NCBI RefSeq assembly: GCF_022919155.1
Contig: NZ_CP095045.1
Coordinates: 1,240,001-1,304,000 of the forward strand
Reading direction: 5' to 3'
From: Leucobacter allii
GTDB lineage: Bacteria; Actinomycetota; Actinomycetes; Actinomycetales; Microbacteriaceae
Length of the DNA: 64,000 nt
This document shows, one piece after another, positions 7,061-17,305 of the stretch. The number at the start of each line of letters is the position of its first letter. Position 1 is the first letter of the stretch. The notes beneath the pieces are model-generated. The model was given only the letters and a program-made list of their open reading frames with translations, was not told the origin of the DNA and did no database searches. A program made the translations under genes and the position numbers.

Positions 7061-8047
7061 ATGACCGAAGACGAGACGAACACGCCCGACGGGCGGGACC
7101 CGAGCCGGCTGCACACGCCGGTGCTGCTCGAGCGCTGCCTCGAACTGCTCGCCCCGGCGATCGCGCACGACGGCGCGGTCGTCGTCGACGCGACCCTCGG
7201 CATGGGCGGCCACAGCGAGGCCCTGCTCGACGCCCACCCCGGCCTCACGCTCATCGGCCTCGACCGCGACACGGAGGCGCTCGCGCTCGCCGGGGCGCGG
7301 CTCGGCCGCTTCGGCGACCGCGCGATCCGCGTGCACGCCGTCTACGACGAGATCGCGCGGGCCGTCCGGGAGGCGGGCGTCACCCGCATCGACGGCGTGC
7401 TCTTCGATCTCGGCGTCTCTTCGCTGCAGCTCGACGACGCCGAGCGCGGCTTCGCCTACGCCCAGGACGCGCCGCTCGACATGCGCATGGACCAGCACGC
7501 GGGGGAGACGGCCGCCGAGGTGCTCGCGACCGCCCCCGAAGGGCGGCTGCGCGCCATCTTCGAGCGCTACGGGGAGGAGCCCCTCGCGGGACGCTACGCC
7601 CGCGCGATCGTCGCGGCCCGGCGCGAGGAGCCGATCCTCCGCAGCGGCCAGCTCGTCGAGCTGCTGCAGCGGGCGACTCCCGCGGCGGTGCGGGATCAGC
7701 GCCACCCGGCCAAGCGGGTCTTCCAGGCCCTGCGCGTGGAGGTCAACGGGGAGCTCTCCGTGCTCGAGCGGGCGATCCCGGCGGCGCTGTCGCTCCTCGG
7801 CGTCGGCGGTCGCGCCGTGATCATGTCCTACCAGTCCCTCGAGGATCGCCTCGTGAAGCGCGAGCTCGCGAGCCGCAGCACGTCGACGGCCCCGCCGGGC
7901 CTCCCGGTCGAGCTCCCCGAGCATCGGCCCGAGTTCCGCCTGCTCACCCGCGGCGCCGAACTCGCCTCCGAAGACGAACGCGCCCGCAATCCGCGGGCGA
8001 TCCCGGTGCGACTGCGCGCCGCCGAACGGATGAGGGACACACGATGA
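7061..8047 (+). CDS. rsmH: 16S rRNA (cytosine1402-N4)-methyltransferase RsmH
   Basis: A 328-residue SAM-dependent enzyme that N4-methylates C1402 in the ribosomal P site. Seen in the sequence: [13 protein letters not shown] at the N-terminus, the SAM loop [25 protein letters not shown], the [21 protein letters not shown] motif (shown in two parts: [11 protein letters not shown] and [10 protein letters not shown]), [21 protein letters not shown] and [11 protein letters not shown]. It is usually second in actinobacterial dcw clusters. Its TGA overlaps the ATG of the FtsL-like gene (ATGA), indicating translational coupling. Confidence 0.97.
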   Translation: MTEDETNTPDGRDPSRLHTPVLLERCLELLAPAIAHDGAVVVDATLGMGGHSEALLDAHPGLTLIGLDRDTEALALAGARLGRFGDRAIRVHAVYDEIARAVREAGVTRIDGVLFDLGVSSLQLDDAERGFAYAQDAPLDMRMDQHAGETAAEVLATAPEGRLRAIFERYGEEPLAGRYARAIVAARREEPILRSGQLVELLQRATPAAVRDQRHPAKRVFQALRVEVNGELSVLERAIPAALSLLGVGGRAVIMSYQSLEDRLVKRELASRSTSTAPPGLPVELPEHRPEFRLLTRGAELASEDERARNPRAIPVRLRAAERMRDTR

Positions 8048-8658
8048 ACACCACCGTCCCGATCGAACGGGAGCCCGACTGGGCGCGTGCGGCCGACCCC
8101 TCGCCCGTCCGCGCGCCGGGCGCTCCCGGCGCGCCAGGCGAGCGCCACCTGCGGCTCGCGGAACCCGCGCCTGCGGCGGCGAAACGCGCCGGCCGCAGCC
8201 CCCTCGTGGGGGCGCTCCTCGCCGTCGGCGTCATCCTCGCGATTCTCGCGACCCAGCTGGGGCTGAGCATCGCGATCTCCCAGGGCGCGTACGAGGCCCG
8301 CGCCCTCGAGGTCGAGCAGCGCGACCTCAGCCGGGTCGAACGCGTGCTCTCGCAGAACGTGGACAAGCTCTCCTCGCCGCAGAACCTCGCCGAGAACGCC
8401 GCGCAGCTCGGCATGGTGCAGAACGTCAGACCGGCCGCTCTGCGGCTCAGCGACGGCGCCGTGCTCGGCTCGCTCGAGACCGAGACGACGGCCGCGCAGG
8501 GGAACCTCGTGCCGAACGCGACCCTCGAGACGATGCCGGTCGTGGACGCCGCGGGGCTCCTCGTCTCCCGCGACGCCCCGGCCGCCGGATCCCAGGACGC
8601 GTCCACGGAGGCGCCGGTACGGTGGAAGGGCAAGCTGCCCGCCCCGGCGACCCACTAG
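8044..8658 (+). CDS. ftsL: FtsL-like cell division protein
   Basis: A 204-residue bitopic membrane protein between rsmH and ftsI, the position of ftsL. A Pro/Ala-rich cytoplasmic N-terminus (about 1-56) precedes one membrane segment ([19 protein letters not shown], about 58-76). A short coiled coil follows with heptad-type spacing ([20 protein letters not shown]), then the [17 protein letters not shown] stretch seen in septum proteins of this type. Sequence similarity in FtsL is always low, so the call rests on topology, position and the coiled coil. The C-terminal 90 residues are Ala/Thr-rich and probably extracellular. The ATG overlaps the rsmH stop codon. Confidence 0.85.
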   Translation: MNTTVPIEREPDWARAADPSPVRAPGAPGAPGERHLRLAEPAPAAAKRAGRSPLVGALLAVGVILAILATQLGLSIAISQGAYEARALEVEQRDLSRVERVLSQNVDKLSSPQNLAENAAQLGMVQNVRPAALRLSDGAVLGSLETETTAAQGNLVPNATLETMPVVDAAGLLVSRDAPAAGSQDASTEAPVRWKGKLPAPATH

Positions 8659-8685
8659 GGGGCGGGCGAGAGGGAAAGCGGAAAC

Positions 8686-10487
8686 ATGCGGAACTCGCGC
8701 ACTTCACGGCAGCGCCGCGCGATCGCGCTCGGCGTCGTCGTGCTCGCCTCGCTCGTCTTCCTCGTGCGGCTCGTCGACGTGCAGATCGTCTCGGCCGCCG
8801 CGCTCAACGCCGACGCGCTCGACAAGCGCGCCGTGCCGGTCACGATCGCGAGCGTGCGCGGCGACGTCGTCGACCGGGACGGCGAGGTGCTCGCGACGAC
8901 GGACGAGCGCTACGACGTGCAGCTCTCCCCGAAGAACACGAAGCTCAACGGCGGCAAGTTCTGGCGGAGCGACCCCGAGCGCGGGGGAGCGGCCACCGTC
9001 GAGGTCACCGCCGAGGAGGCGTTCGCCGAGATCGGCGCGGTCACGGGGCAGAGCGCCGCGGAGATCCAGAAGATCGTCGACGACGCGCTCGCGGAGAATC
9101 CCAAGTCCGACTTCGCGTACGTGAAGCGCGGGATCGACCTCACGCAGCTCAATGCGCTCAAGGAGCTCGAGATCGGCTGGCTCACCTTCACCGAGCACCA
9201 TACGCGGAGCTACCCGAACGGCGCCGTCGCCGGCAACCTCATCGGCTTCTCCGGCTTCGAGGACGTGCCGCAGGCGGGGGTCGAGGTCTCGCAGGACGCG
9301 TGCCTCACGGGCGTCGACGGCACCGAGACCTACGAGCGCAGCGAGGACGGCGTGGCGCTCCCCGGCAGCGTCGTGGTCACCGAGCAGGCCGTGAACGGCG
9401 GCACCGTCGAGCTCACCATCGACCGCGACCTGCAGTGGGAGGCGCAGCAGGCCATCAACGAGCAGGTGCTGCAGGTCGGGGCGGAGTGGGGCTACCTCGT
9501 CGTCATGGACGTGCGCACCGGCGAGCTCGTCGCCGTCGCGGAGGACGGCTCCGTCGACCCGAACGACGTGGACGCCTCGGATCCGACGAAGCGCGAGGCC
9601 CGGTCCTTCGTCGCGCCCTACGAGCCCGGCTCCACCTTCAAGACGATCACCGCCGCCTCGCTCATCGACCAGGGAGCCGCGACGCCGACCACGCAGAACC
9701 TCACCCCCGACTACCTCGAGCCCGAGGCCGACGTGCGCTTCGGCGACTCCTTCCCCCACCCGCCCATGCAGTGGACGCTGACCGGCATCCTCGTGCAGTC
9801 CTCCAACGTGGGCACCTCGATGCTCGGCAGCCGGCTGAGTCCGGAGACCCGCTACGACTACCTCCGCAAGTTCGGGATCGGCGAGTCGACACAGGCCGGG
9901 ATGCCTGTGGAGGACTCCGGCATGCTCGCGCCCTACGCCGACTGGGACGCCCAGACCTCCTACAACACCATGTTCGGCCAGGGGCTCTCCTCGACGATCG
10001 TGCAGACCGCGGGCGTCTACCAGACGATCGCGAACGGGGGCGTCCGCGTGCCGCCGAGCGTGGTGAGCTCCTGCACGGAGGCCGACGGCACCCGCACCGT
10101 CCCCGATCACGGGGAGGAGGTGCGCGCGGTCACCGAGGACACCGCTGGGCAGGTGATGGCGATGCTCGAGACCGTGACCACCGAGGGCTGGTTCTCGGAC
10201 CTCGTATCGATCCCGGGCTACCGGATCGCGGGCAAGACGGGCACCGCCGAGCAGGTCGATCCCGCGACGGGCCTGTACCGCACCGACTACGTGCACTCCT
10301 TCGCGGGGATCTTCCCCGCCGACGACCCGCAGTACGTCGCGGTAGCATCGATTGCGTTCCCGGCACCGGGGGAGACGGCAGCTCCGCGGCGATCGCGGCG
10401 TTCCACGACGCCGCCGAGGCCACGATCCGCACGTTCCACATCCCGCCGTCCACCGGGGAGTTCACCCCGCTCCCCACGGAGTACTGA
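8686..10487 (+). CDS. ftsI: Septal penicillin-binding protein FtsI (PBP3), frameshifted near the 3' end
   Basis: Class B transpeptidase that crosslinks septal peptidoglycan with FtsW. It has an N-terminal membrane anchor (AIALGVVVLASLVFLVRLV), a dimerisation domain starting VRGDVVDRDGEVLA, and catalytic motifs SxxK in EPGSTFKTITAA (about residue 315), SSN (about 371) and KTGTAEQ (about 516). The frame from 8686 runs on to 10515, but after VAVASIAFP at about 10360 it turns into Arg/Ser/Pro-rich nonsense. The expected C-terminus (SSAAIAAFHDAA to HIPPSTGEFTPLPTEY, stop at 10487) lies one frame away. Adding one G to the run at 10368-10372 restores it. ftsI is essential, so a sequencing error is likelier than a real mutation. 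The repaired end leaves 24 nt before murE. Confidence 0.93.
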
Positions 10488-10511
10488 GACCCGCCCAGGA
10501 GGCCACCCCAC

Positions 10512-12068
10512 GTGAGTACCGGAGATGCGCTGAGCATTCGCCCGAAGCACCCCGTCCCCGTCCCGCTCGCCGCACTCGCCGAGCGCTTCGGTCTCGCGGC
10601 GCCCGACGGGGCCGCCTCCGCGGCCTCGGCGACGGGCGTGTCGCTCGACTCGCGCGACGTCCGCCGCGGCGACCTCTACGTCGGGATGCCCGGGGCGCGC
10701 CGGCACGGCGCGGATTTCGCCGCCCAGGCCGCGGAACGCGGCGCCGTCGCGATCCTCACCGATGCCGCCGGCGCGGAGCTCGTGCGCGAGGCGGGCGCGA
10801 CCCTGCCCGTGCTGGTCTCCGCCGAGCATCCGCGGCGCCTGCTCGGCGAACTCTCCGCGACCGTCTACGGCACGGCGGACTTCGACGCGAAGATCCTCGG
10901 CATCACCGGCACGAACGGCAAGACGAGCGTCGTGTACCTCATCGCGGAGCTGCTGCGCGCCGCGGGGCTCACGCCCGGCCTGAGCTCGACCGCCGAGCGC
11001 CGGGTCGGCGACGAGGTGATCCCGGCGAACCTCACGAGCCCGGAGGCCTCGGAGCTCCACGGGCTCCTCGCCCGGATGGCCGAGGAGCACGTCGAGGGCG
11101 TCGCCATCGAGGTGTCGGCGCAGGCGGTCGTGCGCCACCGGCTCGACGGCGTGCACTTCGACGTCGTGGCCTTCAACAACTTCTCGCAGGACCATCTCGA
11201 CGAGTTCGGCGATCTCGAGTCCTACTTCGCGGCGAAGGCCGCGCTGTTCACGCCCGAGCGCGCCGCTCGCGGCGTCGTGGTGGTCGACTCGCCCTACGGC
11301 CAGCGCATCGCGCGCGAGTCCCGGATCCCGGTGACGACCCTCGCGACGGAGTACGGCCAGGAGGCCGACTGGTATCTCGCCGTCACGCGGCAGTCGCTCG
11401 ACGGCGTGTCCTTCGTGCTGCAGGGGCCCGAGGGGGCCATGTTCCGGGGGAGCGTGCCCGTCTTCGGCCGGTTCATGGCGGAGAACGCCGCGCTCGCCCT
11501 CATCATGCTCCACGAGGCGGGTATCCCGATCGCCCGCGTCGAGGCGGGCCTCGAGGGCGGCCGCATCCCCGTGTTCATCCCCGGCCGCCTCGAGGAGATG
11601 ACGACGGGGGGCGCGGGCCCGCGCTTCTTCGTCGACTACGGGCACACGCCCGGCGCCTTCGAGGCCATGCTCGACGCGCTCGGCGAGGTGGCCCCCGGCC
11701 GCATCATCTTCCTGTTCGGCGCCGACGGCGACCGCGACACGAGCAAGCGCGAGGAGATGGGGCGGATCGCGGCCGCCGGCGCCGACACCGTGATCGTCTG
11801 CGACTACCACCCGCGCTCCGAGCCGCCCGAGGCGATCCGCGCGCAGCTGCTCGCCGGCGCCCGCTCGGCGAACCGAGCGACCGTGATCGAGGAGGGGGAT
11901 CCGCGCGCGGCCGTGCGCCTGGCCATTTCGATGGCCGGCCCCGATGACGTTATCCTGTATGCCGGTCCCGGACACGAGGACCATCAGGAAGTCGCCGGGC
12001 AATTCCTCCCCTACTCGGCGCGTGACGAGGTACGCGGCGCGCTCCGCGAGGCAGGATTGCTCCCGTGA
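10512..12068 (+). CDS. murE: UDP-MurNAc-tripeptide synthetase MurE, atypical specificity motif
   Basis: Mur ligase of 518 residues that adds the third amino acid to UDP-MurNAc-Ala-Glu. It has [16 protein letters not shown], the ATP loop [10 protein letters not shown] (about 132), [13 protein letters not shown] and the carbamylated lysine region [10 protein letters not shown]. In meso-diaminopimelate enzymes the C-terminal domain reads DNPR; here that position (about 430) reads [12 protein letters not shown], so Asp-Asn is replaced by Tyr-His. This argues for a different third residue, such as diaminobutyrate, ornithine or lysine, as found in B-type peptidoglycan of Microbacteriaceae. GTG start with Shine-Dalgarno AGGAGG just upstream. 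The end overlaps murF by 4 nt. Confidence 0.94.
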   Translation: MSTGDALSIRPKHPVPVPLAALAERFGLAAPDGAASAASATGVSLDSRDVRRGDLYVGMPGARRHGADFAAQAAERGAVAILTDAAGAELVREAGATLPVLVSAEHPRRLLGELSATVYGTADFDAKILGITGTNGKTSVVYLIAELLRAAGLTPGLSSTAERRVGDEVIPANLTSPEASELHGLLARMAEEHVEGVAIEVSAQAVVRHRLDGVHFDVVAFNNFSQDHLDEFGDLESYFAAKAALFTPERAARGVVVVDSPYGQRIARESRIPVTTLATEYGQEADWYLAVTRQSLDGVSFVLQGPEGAMFRGSVPVFGRFMAENAALALIMLHEAGIPIARVEAGLEGGRIPVFIPGRLEEMTTGGAGPRFFVDYGHTPGAFEAMLDALGEVAPGRIIFLFGADGDRDTSKREEMGRIAAAGADTVIVCDYHPRSEPPEAIRAQLLAGARSANRATVIEEGDPRAAVRLAISMAGPDDVILYAGPGHEDHQEVAGQFLPYSARDEVRGALREAGLLP

Positions 12069-13477
12069 TCGATTTGACGCTCGCAGAGATCGCGTCCGCA
12101 GTGGGCGGCGAGCTCCTCCTCGGGACGGGAGGGGCGACGCCGGAGACCGTGGTCGGCGGCGCGTCGCAGACCGACTCGCGCGAGGTGCGCCCCGGCCAGA
12201 TCTTCTTCGCCCGGCGCGGCGAGGAGACCGACGGCCACCGCTTCGCGGGCGCTGCGGTGGACGCCGGCGCCGCGCTCGTCGTCGCGGAGCGCTCAGTGGA
12301 CGATCGCGTGCCGCAGGTCATCGTGCCCGAATCGACGCTCGCCCTCGGCGCGCTCGCGACCGAGGTCGTGCGCCGCGTGCGCGAGATCGGGAGGCTCACG
12401 ATCGTGGGCATCACCGGCTCGAACGGCAAGACCACGACGAAGAACCTCGTCGCCGCGATGACCGAGCGCGCCGGGATCGCGACCGTCGCCTCGGAGAAGT
12501 CCTTCAACAACGAGGTGGGCGGACCGCTCACCATGCTCCGCGTCGACGCGGGCACCGACGCCCTCGTCGCGGAGATGGGGGCGAGCGCCGAGGGCGAGAT
12601 CGCGCGGCTGACCGCGATGGCGCCGCCCCATATCGGCGTCGTCCTCTCGGTCGGTCTCGCCCACGCGGGCGAGTTCGGCGGCATCGAGACGACCTTCCGC
12701 ACGAAGAGCGAGATGGTGCGCGACCTCCCGGCATCCGCCGTCGCCGTGCTCAACCGCGACGACCCGCGGGTCGCGCAGATGGCGGGACTCACGGAGGCGC
12801 GCGTGCGCTGGTTCGGGCTGCACCCGGAGGCCGAGGTGCGCGCCGAAGACGTCGATTCCGGCCCGGACGGCACCCGCTTCCTCCTCCGCGCCGGCGAGGC
12901 GTCGGCCCGCCTGCACTTCCCCGTGCTCGGCGAGCACCACGTCGCCAACGCGCTCGCGGCCTCCGCGATCGGCCTCGAGCTCGGGCTCTCCCTGGATGCT
13001 GTCGCGGAGAGCCTCGCCGAGACCGCGATCGCGGCGCCCGGGCGCATGCAGCCCCTCGGCGGCCGCGACGGCATCACGATCATCAACGACGCCTACAACG
13101 CGAGCCCGGACTCGATGAGCGCCGCCCTGCGCACGCTCGCGCAGATCCGCAGGCCCGAGGGACGCTCCGTCGCCGTGCTCGGCGCGATGAGCGAGCTCGG
13201 CGAGTTCTCGATCGAGGAGCACCGGAGGATCGGCCTCCTCGCCGTGCGGCTCGGCATCTCGGAGCTCGTCGTGGTGGGAGCCGAGGCCAGGCACCTGCAC
13301 ATCAGCGCGATCAACGAGGGCTCCTGGGACGGCGAGAGCGTGTTCTTCGAGACGCAGGACGAGGCCTTCGGATACCTCGCGGACACGCTCCGCCCGGCCG
13401 ACACCGTCATCGTGAAGTCGTCGAACGCCGCCGGGCTCCAGTCCCTCGGCGATCGCCTGGGGGAGGCCTTCGCATGA
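12065..13477 (+). CDS. murF: UDP-MurNAc-tripeptide:D-Ala-D-Ala ligase MurF
   Basis: A 470-residue Mur ligase that attaches D-Ala-D-Ala to give the UDP-MurNAc-pentapeptide in the cytoplasm. The N-terminal domain has [18 protein letters not shown], the central domain [14 protein letters not shown] (about 118), [13 protein letters not shown] and the [10 protein letters not shown] motif. The C-terminal domain has [12 protein letters not shown] and [11 protein letters not shown], all typical of MurF. It overlaps murE (GTGA) and mraY (ATGA), so translation of the three is coupled. Confidence 0.97.
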   Translation: MIDLTLAEIASAVGGELLLGTGGATPETVVGGASQTDSREVRPGQIFFARRGEETDGHRFAGAAVDAGAALVVAERSVDDRVPQVIVPESTLALGALATEVVRRVREIGRLTIVGITGSNGKTTTKNLVAAMTERAGIATVASEKSFNNEVGGPLTMLRVDAGTDALVAEMGASAEGEIARLTAMAPPHIGVVLSVGLAHAGEFGGIETTFRTKSEMVRDLPASAVAVLNRDDPRVAQMAGLTEARVRWFGLHPEAEVRAEDVDSGPDGTRFLLRAGEASARLHFPVLGEHHVANALAASAIGLELGLSLDAVAESLAETAIAAPGRMQPLGGRDGITIINDAYNASPDSMSAALRTLAQIRRPEGRSVAVLGAMSELGEFSIEEHRRIGLLAVRLGISELVVVGAEARHLHISAINEGSWDGESVFFETQDEAFGYLADTLRPADTVIVKSSNAAGLQSLGDRLGEAFA

Positions 13478-14559
13478 TCGCGCTGCTCATCGCCGGCGGC
13501 TTCTCGCTGCTGTACTCGCTGCTCCTGACGCCGCTGTTCGTGCGCGGCTTCAACCGGCTCCGCTGGGGGCAGCCGATCCGCGTCGACGGTCCGAAGGAGC
13601 ACGAGGTCAAGCGCGGCACGCCCACGATGGGCGGCCTCATCTTCCTCTCCGGCTCCGTCATCGCCTACTTCGTCGGCAAGCTCGTGATGGGCGAGACGCC
13701 CTCGCCCTCCGCGCTCCTCGTGATCCTCATGGCCGTCGGCGCCGGGCTCGTCGGCTTCATCGACGACTACATGAAGGCGCGCAAGCAGAACTCCGCCGGC
13801 CTCAACGGCTGGGCGAAGATCGCGGGGCAGGTGGTGATCGCCGTCTCCTTCGCGTTGCTCGGCCTGCAGTTCGCGAACGAGGCCGGGCTGACGCCCGTCT
13901 CCACGCGCATCTCGGCCTTCCGCGACCTGCCCTTCGACTTCATGACCTTCGGCCCGATCATCGGCGTCGGTCTCATCGTGATCTGGGTGATGGTCATCGT
14001 CACGGCCACGACGAACGCGGTCAACGTGACCGACGGGCTCGACGGCCTCGCCGCGGGCGCCGCGATCTTCGCCTTCGGCGCGTACCTCATCATGGGCTTC
14101 TGGCAGTCGGCGCAGAGCTGCGCGAGCACGGCGGGGGAGCCCGGCTGCTACGCGGTGCGGGATCCCATGGACCTCGCGGTCATCGCCGCCGCCTTCCTCG
14201 GCGGCGTCGCGGGCTTCCTGTGGTGGAACACCAACCCCGCGCAGGTCTTCATGGGGGACACCGGCTCGATGGGCATCGGCGGCGCGATCGCGGCGCTCGC
14301 GATCCTCACCCGCACCGAGCTGCTGCTCGTGCTCATCGGCGGCCTCTTCATCATCGAGACGGGCTCCGTGATCCTGCAGCGCCTGTACTTCAAGGTCACC
14401 AAGGGCAAGCGCATCTTCCTCATGAGCCCGATCCACCACCACTTCGAGCTCAAGGGGTGGGCCGAGGTCACCGTCGTCGTGCGCTTCTGGATCATCGCCG
14501 GGCTCTTCGTGGTCGCCGGCGTCGGGGCCTTCTACGGCGAATGGTTGCTGCAGCAGTGA
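13474..14559 (+). CDS. mraY: Phospho-MurNAc-pentapeptide transferase MraY
   Basis: A 361-residue polytopic membrane enzyme that moves phospho-MurNAc-pentapeptide onto undecaprenyl phosphate, forming lipid I. About ten membrane segments. Family motifs are [19 protein letters not shown] (catalytic Asp pair), [32 protein letters not shown] and [12 protein letters not shown]. The loop containing [19 protein letters not shown], with two cysteines, is probably external. The ATG overlaps the murF stop. Confidence 0.97.
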   Translation: MIALLIAGGFSLLYSLLLTPLFVRGFNRLRWGQPIRVDGPKEHEVKRGTPTMGGLIFLSGSVIAYFVGKLVMGETPSPSALLVILMAVGAGLVGFIDDYMKARKQNSAGLNGWAKIAGQVVIAVSFALLGLQFANEAGLTPVSTRISAFRDLPFDFMTFGPIIGVGLIVIWVMVIVTATTNAVNVTDGLDGLAAGAAIFAFGAYLIMGFWQSAQSCASTAGEPGCYAVRDPMDLAVIAAAFLGGVAGFLWWNTNPAQVFMGDTGSMGIGGAIAALAILTRTELLLVLIGGLFIIETGSVILQRLYFKVTKGKRIFLMSPIHHHFELKGWAEVTVVVRFWIIAGLFVVAGVGAFYGEWLLQQ

Positions 14560-14585
14560 CCGCGGACGGAACGACGGAGCAGAAC

Positions 14586-16085
14586 GTGCCCTCAGCTGAA
14601 CATCCCGCCTCGCGCGAGCGCGTGCTCGCGCTCTCGAGCTGGCACCACGACTGGTCGGGGCTGCGCGTCGCGGTGCTCGGACTCGGTGTGACCGGCTTCT
14701 CCGTCGCCGACACCCTCGTCGAGCTCGGCGCGCGCGTGCGCGTCGTCTACGGCGCGCCCGACGCCGATCGGGAGCGCCTGCTCGACGTCATCGGCGCCGA
14801 GCGGTTCTGCGCCGAGACGAATCCCGAGCAGCTCGGCGACCTGGCCGCATTCGGTCCCGACCTGGTGGTCGTCTCGCCCGGCTATCGGCCCGATCACCCG
14901 CTCACGGCCTGGGCCGCCGAGCGCGGCATCCCGGTCTGGGGGGACATCGAGCTGGGGTGGAGACTGCGCGACAAGACCGATCGGATCGCCGATTGGATCT
15001 GCATCACGGGCACGAACGGCAAGACCACCACGACCCGCCTCACCGCGCACATGCTCGCCGCCGGCGGGCTGCGGGTGACCCCGGCGGGGAACATCGGATC
15101 CCCGATCCTCGATGCGCTGCGCGACCCGCAGGGCTACGACGCGATCGTCGTCGAGCTCTCGAGCTTCCAGCTGGAGCGGCTCGGGGAGATCTCCCCCTAC
15201 GCGAGCGCCTGCCTGAACTTCGCGGACGATCATCTCGACTGGCACGGCGGGCGGGAGGCCTACTGGGCGGCGAAGGCGAAGGTCTACGCACACACCCAGG
15301 TCGCCTGCGTCTACAACCGCGCCGACGCCGAGACGGAGCGCATGGTCGAGGAGGCCGACGTCGTCGAGGGGGCCAGAGCGATCGGCTTCGGCCTCGACTC
15401 GCCGCCGCCGAGCGGCTTCGGCGTGGTCGAGGGCATCCTCGTGGATCGCGGCTTCCACGCCGAGCGGCAGCGCGAGGCCTTCGAACTCGTGACGGTCGCC
15501 GAGCTGGCGGAACGCCACCTCGCCGCGCCCCACATGGTGCAGAACGTGCTCGCGGCGAGCGCGCTCGCGCGCTCGCGCGGCGTCGAGCCGGCCGAGATCA
15601 CCCGCGCCGTCCTCGAGTTCGAGCCCGATCCGCACCGCGCCCAGCCCGTGGGCACGGTCGCCGAGGTGCGCTTCATCGACGATTCGAAGGCGACGAACGC
15701 GCACGCCGCCGACGCCTCGCTGCGCGCGATGCAGCAGGTCGTGTGGATCGTCGGCGGGCTCCTCAAAGGCGTCGACGTCGACGAGCTCGTGGCGGCGCAC
15801 GCCCACCGGCTGCGCGGCGCCGTCATCATCGGTCTCGATCAGGAGCCGCTCGCGGCGGCCCTCGGCCGGTACGCCGCCGGGATCCCGGTCGTGCGCGTCG
15901 CTCCGGGCGAGAAGAGCGCGGCCGACGCCGAGCGGGTGATGCGCGAGGCCGTGCGCGCGGCCGCAGAGATCGCCGGGGCCGGCGATACCGTGCTGCTCTC
16001 GCCGGCGGCGGCCTCCATGGACCAGTTCGCCGACTACGGCGACCGCGGCCGCCGATTCCAGGCCGCCGTGCGCGAACTGGAGTGA
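14586..16085 (+). CDS. murD: UDP-MurNAc-L-Ala:D-Glu ligase MurD
   Basis: Cytoplasmic ligase adding D-Glu to UDP-MurNAc-Ala, about 499 residues. It has RVAVLGLGVTGFSVADTL (UDP-binding domain), VSPGYRPDHPL, the ATP loop [14 protein letters not shown], the ELSSFQLE motif diagnostic of MurD, NFADDHLDWHGG, FIDDSKATNAHAA and LLSPAAASMDQF. Two GTG starts are possible. The one chosen at 14586 follows an ACGGAG Shine-Dalgarno. The other at 14556 overlaps the mraY stop but has no ribosome-binding site. The 3' end overlaps the first possible ftsW codon. Confidence 0.95.
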   Translation: MPSAEHPASRERVLALSSWHHDWSGLRVAVLGLGVTGFSVADTLVELGARVRVVYGAPDADRERLLDVIGAERFCAETNPEQLGDLAAFGPDLVVVSPGYRPDHPLTAWAAERGIPVWGDIELGWRLRDKTDRIADWICITGTNGKTTTTRLTAHMLAAGGLRVTPAGNIGSPILDALRDPQGYDAIVVELSSFQLERLGEISPYASACLNFADDHLDWHGGREAYWAAKAKVYAHTQVACVYNRADAETERMVEEADVVEGARAIGFGLDSPPPSGFGVVEGILVDRGFHAERQREAFELVTVAELAERHLAAPHMVQNVLAASALARSRGVEPAEITRAVLEFEPDPHRAQPVGTVAEVRFIDDSKATNAHAADASLRAMQQVVWIVGGLLKGVDVDELVAAHAHRLRGAVIIGLDQEPLAAALGRYAAGIPVVRVAPGEKSAADAERVMREAVRAAAEIAGAGDTVLLSPAAASMDQFADYGDRGRRFQAAVRELE

Positions 16086-16090
16086 CGGGC

Positions 16091-17305
16091 ATGGCGGGCG
16101 AACGCGGCGGCGGCTCCGCAGGCCTGCCCGGGCAGGCGCGGATCTCGCTCGGCGCCGCGCTGCGCACGGGCTCGGACCGCACCGTCGTGGCGCTGTACGC
16201 GATCACCTTCCTCCTTGTCGGCTTCGGGCTCATCATGGTCCTCTCCTCCTCGTCGATCACGTCCTACGTAGCCGACGAGGGCTTCTTCGGCGGCTTCTGG
16301 AAGCAGGCGACCTTCGCCCTCATCGGCATCCCGCTCATGCTCATCGCCGCGGCCCTGCCGCTCGCGTTCTGGAAGCGCTGGGCGTGGTGGTTCCTCGGAC
16401 TCGGCATCGTGCTCCAGCTGCTCGTGTTCACGCCGCTCGGCATCGACGTGTACGGCAACCGGAACTGGATCCAGATCGGCGGCTTCAGCGCCCAGCCCTC
16501 CGAGGCGCTGAAGCTGGCCCTCGTCGTCTGGATCGGCACCGTGCTGCTGCGCAAGGAGCCGCTGCTCGGACGCATGCGGCACGAGATGATCCCCGTGATC
16601 CTCCCCGGAGCGCTCATCGCCCTCGGAGTCGTGCTGCTCGGCCGCGACCTCGGCACCGTGCTCGTCATGGCCGCGATGGTGATCGGCGCGATGTACTTCG
16701 GCGGGATCAGCTGGAAGACGCTCGGCGTGATCGCGCTCGGAGGCGTGCTCGCCGTCGTGTTCTTCGTGCTCACGAGCGAGAACCGTCTGAACCGCCTGCT
16801 CGGCCACGCCTCGGGCAACGAGGACTACAGCGGGCTCGGCTGGCAGCCGCTGCACGGACTGTGGGCGCTCGCCGGGGGCGGCCTCTTCGGCGTGGGCCTC
16901 GGCGGCTCGAAGGCGAAGTGGTCCTGGCTCCCCGCGGCGGACAACGACTACATCTTCGCCATCGTCGGCGAGGAGCTCGGCCTGATCGGCGCGCTGCTCG
17001 TGATCGCGATGTTCGTGGTGCTCACCGTCGTCATGCTCAGGGTCATCACGCGGGCGCGCGACCGCTTCGGCAAGGCCGTGGTGGGCGGCGTGCTCGTCTG
17101 GATCGTCGGCCAGGCCTTCATCAACATCGGCGTCGTCATCGGGGTGTTCCCGGTGCTCGGCGTCCCGCTCCCGCTCATCAGCGCGGGCGGCACCGCGCTC
17201 GTCGCCTGCCTCACGGCGCTCGGCGTCGTGATCTCGATCGCGCGCGACGGCGCGCAGTACCAGCACGAGCTCGCGGAGGCGGGCGGAAGGACGTCGACCC
17301 CCTGA
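16091..17305 (+). CDS. ftsW: Septal peptidoglycan glycosyltransferase FtsW
   Basis: SEDS-family polymerase of 404 residues that works with FtsI at the septum. About ten membrane helices. Motifs are GFGLIMVLSSSSI near the N-terminus, GNRNWIQIGGFSAQPSEALKL (read as NRNWIQIGGFSAQPSEALKL), LGRDLGTVLV, the YSGLGWQPLHGLWALAGGG loop, GLGGSKAKWSWLPAADNDYI and the C-terminal PLISAGGTAL. The ATG at 16091 is used here; a GTG at 16082 overlapping the murD stop would add three residues. It ends four bases into murG (TGATG). Confidence 0.96.
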   Translation: MAGERGGGSAGLPGQARISLGAALRTGSDRTVVALYAITFLLVGFGLIMVLSSSSITSYVADEGFFGGFWKQATFALIGIPLMLIAAALPLAFWKRWAWWFLGLGIVLQLLVFTPLGIDVYGNRNWIQIGGFSAQPSEALKLALVVWIGTVLLRKEPLLGRMRHEMIPVILPGALIALGVVLLGRDLGTVLVMAAMVIGAMYFGGISWKTLGVIALGGVLAVVFFVLTSENRLNRLLGHASGNEDYSGLGWQPLHGLWALAGGGLFGVGLGGSKAKWSWLPAADNDYIFAIVGEELGLIGALLVIAMFVVLTVVMLRVITRARDRFGKAVVGGVLVWIVGQAFINIGVVIGVFPVLGVPLPLISAGGTALVACLTALGVVISIARDGAQYQHELAEAGGRTSTP

